40,074 nucleotides of DNA from Elysia marginata. Lineage: Eukaryota; Mollusca; Gastropoda; Plakobranchidae. Below, piece after piece: positions 32,640-40,074 of the stretch (positions are counted from its first letter, which is position 1; each line of letters begins with the position of its first letter). The position numbers were made by a program, and so were the translations under genes. The notes beneath the pieces are model-generated. The model worked only from the letters and a program-made list of their open reading frames with translations, was not told where the DNA came from and did no database searches. The DNA is taken from assembly GCA_019649035.1 (NCBI GenBank), contig BMAT01005532.1, positions 258,749 to 298,822 on the forward strand. Reading direction: 5' to 3'.

Positions 32640-33580
32640 AATAGTTTCTCAAAGTATGTTCAAAGTATCACGGTTTTTATTTAGTATAAATTCGGTTGAT
32701 TAGTTTAAGTCCCATATTACGTTTAAAAAATAGAATTTAGTACTCTTATTTCACAAAGGAGATATTGAATTCATTTCTCAAAATCAGAACACATTGCAGG
32801 AAGTAATGATAAGTATAATATATAACTAACAGTAAAGTAAAAACAAAAACAACATGAAGTCTTTCCTTAAGAAATAAGTTTTAAAAAGTCTTGCGCTTTC
32901 ACTACATATTTCATTCGTATAAAATAACCATCAACCGATTCGAAACAAACCTCTCTTATTCATTTTTTTCGCAAAATTCTAATAAAATGAGATGAAGGAA
33001 AGAGAAACAGACGAAGAAGAAAAGCTAGAAAGAACCCGCGCCTTACAGAAAAAAATCTTTTACCGAACGTAGAGGGCGTTCAATAACTGAATATATTCTA
33101 AAGAGCCACCATAAGTGGGATTTATGTGAAATGTGATGAATCCTTTAACAAAACACAATAGTTTCTGGGAGCTAGATCTCTATAAGCAAGAGATTGTTGT
33201 AGACTTTTTTGGGTTAAATTTTTTACTTACAAAAAGTAAATTACGCAAGAAAAAGTAGATCAAAGCTTAATAGACGGTCCTCTATAAAACTGTTCTTTAT
33301 ATCTTCAATTCGTCAAACTTTTAATAAAGAATTTTAAAAAGATACACGAAACAAAGTAAAGCGTTCTAAGTTAGCGTAAGTGATTAAAAATCATGGAAGT
33401 TAAAAAAAAAATAAGTACCTTATGGTGTAAACTGTGCTGTCAATGAGGCGTAGGATTTAAATGTAGAATTCCAATAACAGAATGGAGAAAATGGAGAAAA
33501 CTAGGTCTAGATTAGGCCTATGTTGGTAAATGTATCGTTGGATGTGATAGAGAATAAGAGAAGCTTGGTAGCCACCCAGA
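32640..33580. other. AT-rich stretch, nothing recognised
   Basis: No exon, RNA gene or repeat copy is seen. Confidence 0.5.
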
Positions 33581-33589
33581 TCTAGGCAT

Positions 33590-33735
33590 CACTGGCCACT
33601 CTTCTTGCGAACCGGAGAGACCTCACGCACCAGCCTTTCACCCCGCTTGTGTTTGGGTGTGTGTGACTGCGTGAGTGTGGCGCCCATAGGGGTGAGTGGT
33701 TAGCTCCTCAAGCCACAGCGAAGTGTGAGCACCGA
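33590..33735. other. GC-richer, GT-rich patch of unknown nature
   Basis: A markedly GC-richer island with GTGTTTGGGTGTGTGTG and a box-B-like GGTTCGCAAG on the minus strand near 33606-33615. No matching box A at the right distance and no duplication are seen, so I do not call a SINE. It could be an old repeat or an exon of an unseen gene. Confidence 0.35.
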
Positions 33736-33907
33736 GAAAAAAGACGCCACTCTCCGAAAATCTTTGGCTCACCCATACGTGCTGCATTTGCGGTTTGGAC
33801 TTAATTATGGTTTATTTCTTTTTACCTATCTCAATGAGCCCAACCAACCCACCACTTCTGAATTTCATGACTGGAAGACAACAACTCCAGACTGTTCGAT
33901 AAATTAA

Positions 33908-36572
33908 TATTTCAGGCATTCAATGGACAACTAAACCCCTCTGTATTCATTTCTTTTTTTAATGACACCACAAAACACATACCACGCCTGTTTTCTTTTT
34001 GCATTTCGTGTTAACCTATAATCAATGCCGTTTAAGCTGTCCTTTTATCCCCTTGTTATGTGAAAGCAACCCCGCAAATTCAAATTAAATCAATACACAT
34101 ATTATAGATACTACCTTTCATTTACGAACAATCGAACGAAAACGCACTTATTGTATCATTGCTTAATATAACAGCGCACTAATTGATCCACTTAGTTGTC
34201 AGCTCTGCTCAGATTGTTTTGTCAGAAGATTAATTCCTAGATGATAAACATCCGCATCGAAATGCTAAAGGAAATTTTATACTATTATGATTTCCAACAA
34301 TGCTTCTGTTAGACAACTAAAACCAGGCTAAGCCTTAGATACATAAGCGGTTTTCATAAAGCATCTTTAAATGGAATAACCTAACCGTTCAAAAACTGAG
34401 CATACCAGTAGTAAGACCAGGTTCTGGAGTCAGTAGGTGCTAAAAGCTTTAAAAAGTGTTTCTTCTGATCTCAGCGTTTTTAATGCGGTGGTGAAGTCTT
34501 TGAGAACGATGCTGAGAGGAAAGATGACTTTCTAAAACACAGTGATACATGTCGGGTTCTCTTTGAATATTATTATGTAACTTTCTTAAACACTACACGT
34601 CTAAGACATTTAAAGTTTGCCTGTAAGTAGGGAGCAAGAAAATGACATCAGTAGAAATCACTACCACACCTGCCTATTGCGGTAAATTTGAATTCAAACT
34701 TTGACAGAATATAATCACCAAAGAAGCTACAAGAAAAATTTTCTCAGTGTCAACAACGTGATTCCTCCTATGCTACAAAAAAGAATGCACGCAAACCAAA
34801 AGAGGCTTGTGATTATTTTTACGTGTATCTGTTTTCAAGATCATGGATTTAGACCTGCATAATATGGGATGTGCGTCATCTTAAAAAAAAAAAAAGATTT
34901 GTTTATTCAGAAGTTTTTAAAGTGCTGCCAGCTTTTGGAAATAAGGACTCACAATGTTTGTTGCAATTATTTTTGCCTAGAAAAACTATATTACATCACT
35001 TGGGTAAATTCCTAGATCTAGCTTGATTTCCTTCCCCATGGATTGCTAACTGTGCCTTGTGTCAGATCGGACTGCCCTATCAATATAACTGCACGTATGA
35101 GCTCTCTTTCGAAAAGTTTGCTATGAAAAACATTTGAAAAACTTTCCTTGGTTTTTTTAAGAATACTTTTCTTTGGTGGTGGAGATTTTTTTTCTTTTAT
35201 TGATCTCTTTTCTTGTCCAGTTCTCAAAATTTGAAATGGCAAAGTAAAGGGTTTCTGTACATAAAAAAATAAAGTTTAGGCAATTCTACAAAAGCCATGT
35301 GAAGGTAGATCAGTCGTTTTTTGCGGTAAGAATTAACCACCACAGCCTTGACAATATTGTGTGTAGAAAATCTTTCATCAAACCCGAAATGAAAATAAAG
35401 GCCCTGTCGTTAACACCTGAGGCATGTGGGATTGCCCCAACGGCTAATTTTGCCCCAGGTGAGAGCCTGAACTTTTAGGATTAATGCCCTATTTATTATG
35501 GCACCCAGAAATGATAGTCAAAAGACCAGTGGGTTCACAAAAGTGCATTTACAGGTTTTTAAATGTGACAATTGCAGTGAGCTAGAAATAGGAGACAGGG
35601 AAAAGCCGTGAATTGACTATAATCATTGATGTTGCTGCTATGAACTTACAAAGCATCCTTTTGCGTCATAAGGAGTTCATGATTGCTGTTTCTTTCCATT
35701 CTACAAATGGGGAGCTTTTTTTTACTCTCTTTTCAGTTAGAAGCCTTCAATAATGACAGGTAGGACGTGCTTACTTCTTGGTTGGTACAAGCTACCAACT
35801 GTTTTGTCCTTTTACATTTTTTAGGTATAGGTTTGAGCCTGGATTCTCAATTCTTTTCTTATTAGCTCAAATCGTTTGTGAATGAAAAAAAGCGCAGTTT
35901 CTGTAAAAAAATGAAGCAACATCATGGATGGTCGAAGCATGGCGTATTTTTTGGAGAAAGAATTAAGGGGGCTCAACGTTTCGCTGCAGTGGGATCACAG
36001 CGCCTACCTTTGGAAAAGTAGAATCATCATTTCGTCGCTACAAATTTAATTCGAATACAACATTTTTGTACATTGCAAATTTGAATTCATCTGTGATTAC
36101 TAAAGATACAATACTTTGCGGTACACGTGTTGTGAGAGAAGCCTCTCCCGTGTCCATGGTTTCCCACTTTTCATTTCACAATAGGGCCGACATAATGAGT
36201 GTTTCCCCTGCTTCAGCTTACCAACAGGCAGGTGGAAAAGACCTGAACGGATTTAATGTGTCTGAATTAAAGATAAAAATGTGATGTCTCTTGTAAAATT
36301 CAATTTGAAATAAAAAATTTTCGGGAATAAAATCGTTGTAAAATTGACTGACTAGTCTTACAGTTACCTGTCAATTGTTTTTTTTTAATCTCTATTTTGG
36401 TTATATAATTTCGGTAGCGTATCAGTCTGAAAGTCTACTTATATTTGTTTATGGACCGGATAGTCGTTACCTAGGTCAATATTTTGATGTGTCTGTCTTA
36501 AAAGATCCATCAAAGATAATTCCATAAAGCGTTCTCTTCTCGCTCATCCCTAGTGGTAACCCTTGCAAGAAC
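33908..36572. other. AT-rich stretch without a recognised gene
   Basis: Frames near 35018-35242 (minus) and 36066-36284 (plus) lack paired splice sites. Nothing repetitive is recognised. Confidence 0.4.
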
Positions 36573-36578
36573 TTTATT
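36573..36578 (-). terminator. Possible polyadenylation signal AATAAA
   Basis: TTTATT on the plus strand reads AATAAA on the minus strand, 42 bases after the candidate stop at 36621. The hexamer is common in AT-rich DNA, so this is supportive only. Confidence 0.3.
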
Positions 36579-36620
36579 CTCACTGACATGGTAGGCGCGA
36601 TTATGTTAAATATGTTTCTT

Positions 36621-36830
36621 TCAGAGGCGTTTACATAATGAGCGATCTCTTATGTTCCCAATAAATGACTGAGATTTGAATAAGTTTTGTGACGAAACGA
36701 TGTTCAGATTTAGGGAAGCCAATTCATTTGACGTCATTTGCGGCGAAACGTTACGCATCCAAAGTGAAAGCGTTATTTTGTACAAAAGTCTCTTTGTATA
36801 ATCGATCGTATAAAGCAGTAAAAGACTCAC
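36621..36830 (-). CDS. Candidate terminal exon of an unidentified protein
   Basis: On the minus strand TTTCTTTTTTCCCCGCACCAG, a textbook acceptor, ends at 36831. The next 210 bases are open from GTG AGT to TGA at 36621-36623, about 69 residues including SLLLLYTIDYTKRLLYK, LWMRNVSPQMTSNELASL and GNIRDRSLCKRL. A minus-strand AATAAA lies 42 bases beyond the stop (36578-36573), where a short 3' UTR would end. The CAG|GTGAGT motif could instead be a donor, with the upstream pyrimidine tract as exon, but that reading gives no open exon. Family not recognised. The composition is ordinary for a cytoplasmic protein. Confidence 0.35.
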   Translation of the reverse strand: MSLLLLYTIDYTKRLLYKITLSLWMRNVSPQMTSNELASLNLNIVSSQNLFKSQSFIGNIRDRSLCKRL

Positions 36831-37731
36831 CTGGTGCGGGGAAAAAAGAAACAGGGGTTCTTTAGAGAAGAACCTATCCGATGATTGAAACTTCGCTAGT
36901 CTCCCGAAAATCTAATGTAACGAACAATTATACATAGAGAGAGCTCCCGCACACGTCCTCTTTCCTGCACCGCGTTTGAGCTGCAGACCCATGAAAACAA
37001 GAGTACAATTATCAATCCATGCTTCTAGACCCTCGGTCGATTCTAGGGAATCAGAGAAAACAGCGCGACTTTTCATTTTCATCTGCTTTAGATCCGATAA
37101 GAGTTCTATTTAAAAAATTTGGCCTCGATAAAGATTTTTGATTAGTTTTTGTCTATATTGAAGAAATTTTTCAAAGAAATCTTTGCATAAATCGATAAAC
37201 AAGCCGTTTCTTGATTTCTTTCCCTTAAGACATCGGCTTGACAATCTCATGAAAAAGGTTTAAAAGGCTATGCGATCGTTTCTTTAATAGACCTTTCTTT
37301 GATTTCATTTTGTCTTGTCCAAGTTAATTTTAGTTAGGGATGCTCCGTAGCAACTGCGCTTACAGCACAATTTCGGATAAGTCTGTTGTATAAAACAATT
37401 TACAGGCCTCGCGTTACGGTCATGACAAATTCAATATATCTTATTCATTATATTTCTTACATGGGTATTTGCGATCTTTCTTCTTTTCCACGAAAACAAA
37501 GTATAAAGTTGAGGCTAGACCATTATCCGTCTATTTGACCAGCAAGCTAATTTTTAAATATGCCACTTTTATTTAGCATTGGAGCTAAAAAGTTCTACAT
37601 CACAGATTTCCTATTTAATGTAGACCATGACACTTCATTCTTGACACTTGATCCAGCTTATGCATTTTCTTGTCAATGACCATGTTTTTTCTCTTCTCGT
37701 CTACTGGCGTTGACTACTCCGTCTCTTGAAG

Positions 37732-37992
37732 ATGACCCCACACATAACAGTCAGCTTGAATTTGGAATTGAAGTCATTGTTAATACAGTCAACGGCGTCT
37801 ACAAAATCTCCACTCCTTGATGTGGGTAGCCACCTGGAAAGGTTTCTTCACCAGGATATTAGAAATCTCCTCCACATCAAGTTATTGGAAATTTCCAGCA
37901 TGGAGCTCAGTGTGATGACTCTGCACTATTTATACCACAGGCGTCAACACTATACCGTCTTAGCTTATATTTCTTCATACAGAGTTCTATAA
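37732..37992 (+). CDS. Candidate terminal exon with adjacent AATAAA
   Basis: The plus strand has a pyrimidine-rich acceptor (GACTACTCCGTCTCTTGAAG) ending at 37731. An ATG-led frame then runs 86 codons, including PLLDVGSHLERFLHQDI and LEISSMELSVMTLHYL, to a TAA at 37990-37992. An AATAAA follows at 37994-37999. A second frame, two bases in, is open for about 29 codons and reads DPTHNSQLEFGIEVIV then NTVNGVYKISTP before a TGA near 37821. It also looks protein-like and would use the same polyadenylation signal. The frame is therefore ambiguous and no family is recognised. Confidence 0.33.
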   Translation: MTPHITVSLNLELKSLLIQSTASTKSPLLDVGSHLERFLHQDIRNLLHIKLLEISSMELSVMTLHYLYHRRQHYTVLAYISSYRVL

Positions 37993-39618
37993 AAATAAAG
38001 GCTTCTCACATATATCGGTTTTACATTTTCCTTTTTACTTGCTTGGACTCAAGTTAAAAGGAAGGGAGGCATCAAGGCGCGCTTTTACTCACCACACTTT
38101 TTTTGATGTTCAGGAAATTGTGAGATTTTGAAGGAATGGTTTACTTCAAGGACCTCACAGAGTACCGCAACCTACTTTATGGCAAAACTATTTTCCAGTG
38201 AGTTGAATATTTACTGAAAGTGAATCTAATGCAGTAAACTGGCAATTCATCATCGATTATTCAATGCATGTTCTGTGAAGCATTACACATTCTCAAAGAT
38301 TTTGAAATAACTTTTCTGTGACAAAGAATATTTCAGTTTTCCGTATCTAAGAACATGCAACCAAGGTTGGCTACTTAGAGTTTACTTCAGATTGCTTTCT
38401 TGCCGTGTTCAATCAGCTTAAAGAAAAAAGGCATTTGCATACATTATTTTATTCAGACAAGTTTTGTTAGTTCTAATGACTCCGAAATAGATATCCTTCT
38501 TCTGATTAAAAGACGATGTCAATCTAGTGTAGCTGAATTTCAGTGACGCTAGAGGAAATTGTTGTAAATACTAATAACACCACCGTAAACGAGGAAACTT
38601 GTTAATATATTAACAATTGATGGGGTGTCAGATATGCTGCGCAGTTGACACTATCAGCATTTACACTACCTTCGGTTTATAAAGATTAAGCAATGGTAAA
38701 ACTAGCAGGCATTTTAATATTAATTATTTTGAGTACCATAATCATTAATCTCTAGCGTCTAAGTGATCGCCTTATTTCAGGGCTTAATCTTTATTGTATC
38801 TTATCTGTGCAACATATGTTTATTTTCCAATGAATGGCGACCTCCATGATCGGTGTGACCTTTGAGGGCTAATAAGACAGGAAGTTTGAAGGTGAAACAG
38901 CTCATTTCTATTGGACATGCAAACACTGCGTATTCACGTAAGCAAACTGAGGGCTCGTGCTTGTTTTTCGTCAACACAAATAAAGATGCTGTCGAAACTC
39001 AATTAGGTCTAGATTACATTCAGGCACATGTGCAGGTAGCTAAAGGTAATGTAAGTCTGATCCTAACTTTGTGTTGTGTTGAGGTCTGGAAAGAAAAAAA
39101 AAGTCGTCTTTGTCCTATTGCTAAAGTATACCTTTTTAGATCCAAAACGAGAATTATTACTCGTCTACTGTAACAGGTGGTAACTCAAGGTGCAAGTTTT
39201 AGAGTTAAGTGCATTTCTCGCTGTGAATGAACGTACCATGACAGACTTATGGAGACACAGAGTTTTTTGTGCTGAATGGGCGTAAACCTGTTTTTTTTTT
39301 AAAACAACAAATAGCGAGTGACGCTGCTCGGCTTGACGCACTTTGTGTTTTGAATATTATTTTCTTAGATAAAATACGGTTATCTTCATAACTTGTTATG
39401 ACTTGATGAATAAAATATCACCCTACAATCAACAGCTAACTTGGGTACGGTATAGCAAAAAAAAAAGTATGTTTTTATAGTCGAAATTCACAGAAGTCCA
39501 TTATTTAACGATACGATACAAATCTGACACACACAAGATATAAGAAGTTATAGATTATTTTTAGAGTGAGAAAACGATCGATTATCAATTTGGTTACATT
39601 GCAATTATCTCTAATTTG
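37993..39618. other. AT-rich stretch, nothing recognised
   Basis: The open frame at 38862-39173 starts at TTG with no splice support. No repeat copy or RNA gene is seen. Confidence 0.45.
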
Positions 39619-39628
39619 GGGGGGGGGG
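39619..39628. repeat. Poly-G run
   Basis: A run of about nine to ten G, one of several homopolymer G/C tracts in this window. Others are poly-C near 20436, near 22018 and at the right edge from about 40062. Confidence 0.9.
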
Positions 39629-39781
39629 TGATATCTTTCAACGTTCAAGTAGGATATAAAGAATTAAAAACAGAACAGGTGGTTAAAATGTCAATTTGAC
39701 TTGTGTAGTAAAATTTGCAATTCGACTCTCCTTCATCGAAAGCTTATTCACAAACTATCGCATACTCGGCGACTGCTTTTT

Positions 39782-39973
39782 TTAAATGTTTGAGAAGGAG
39801 AAAAGGACATCGCCAAGTTGTGTAGGCCTATGCTCAGCCAGGTTTTTCTCGTTAAAGACACCGACCACTTGGATTGTGATTGTGTCGACTACAAACTGGT
39901 AGCATTCTGCTTCTGAAGAATGAAGAGCTAGTTGAGAAGCCAGGTTTACGGCAAACAGCGCTAAACGTGCCAT
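39782..39973 (-). CDS. Candidate small secreted protein or first exon with signal peptide
   Basis: The ATG at 39973 has G at -3 and G at +4, a good start context. The frame reads MARLALFAVNLASQLALHSS, a plausible signal peptide, then EAECYQFVVDTITIQVVG and VFNEKNLAEHRPTQLGDV, ending in a stop 63 codons on. Third-position usage is mixed and GC is above the local background. No consensus donor is found inside. The plus strand also has an acceptor-like site near 39859 opening about 15 codons (TDHLDCDCVDYKL) to a GTAGCA, so orientation is not proven. Function unknown. Confidence 0.3.
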   Translation of the reverse strand: MARLALFAVNLASQLALHSSEAECYQFVVDTITIQVVGVFNEKNLAEHRPTQLGDVLFSFSNI

Positions 39974-40074
39974 TGCATTCCTGTATCAATGAAACAACAT
40001 CGTTCATTTTACACCCAAGGTTGGTAGGTTTTGCTGTGTGTGAGGGAGGTTATGTGAATCCATCCCCCCCCCCC

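Overview
This window is non-coding-rich eukaryotic (animal) nuclear DNA. It is AT-rich and full of simple-sequence tracts (ATT, GA/TC, GATA/GACA), with no long open frames and no operon-like packing. It carries tRNA-derived SINEs and a decayed LINE, and its plausible coding pieces are short exons between splice sites. The recurring TAGGCCTA/TCTAGA-type words and the SINE style remind me of a mollusc, perhaps a heterobranch gastropod. That assignment comes from memory and is not demonstrated here.

Region by region. About 1-9.1 kb holds microsatellites, a dispersed repeat present twice (about 1.58 and 4.07 kb), a degenerate three-copy tandem repeat (4.54-4.86 kb) and a long (ATT)n tract (8.96-9.03 kb). 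About 9.2-13.3 kb holds the best gene evidence, on the minus strand. A 30-nt micro-exon (9762-9791) and a 77-nt exon (9237-9313) have near-consensus splice sites and join in one open frame. Three further candidate exons lie at 13257-13334, 12705-12867 and 11446-11549. They are also phase-compatible and end in a C-terminal hydrophobic helix and a stop. About 14.8-16.9 kb holds an intact SINE with a perfect 12-bp target-site duplication, a GA/GACA satellite and a multiply frameshifted LINE reverse-transcriptase fragment. About 17.4-20.2 kb holds two short plus-strand exons that each read as a signal peptide followed by GTAAGT, and a stretch open on both strands. About 20-31 kb is mostly unassigned AT-rich sequence with two dispersed repeat pairs, a perfect 25-bp tandem array and a second SINE. 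About 31-40 kb holds a minus-strand retroposon-like tail, a GC-richer patch, two candidate terminal exons with nearby AATAAA signals, and a possible secreted-protein first exon at the right edge.

The exons have no transcript support here. Splice-site-bounded open frames do occur by chance in 40 kb of sequence, so I treat the gene models as hypotheses. The 9.2-9.8 kb pair is the firmest. The SINE with its target-site duplication, the LINE relic and the tandem array are direct observations. I found no CRISPR array, rRNA or functional tRNA gene, and no virus-like gene. No pathway or shared job for the genes can be stated, because no exon could be assigned confidently to a named protein family.
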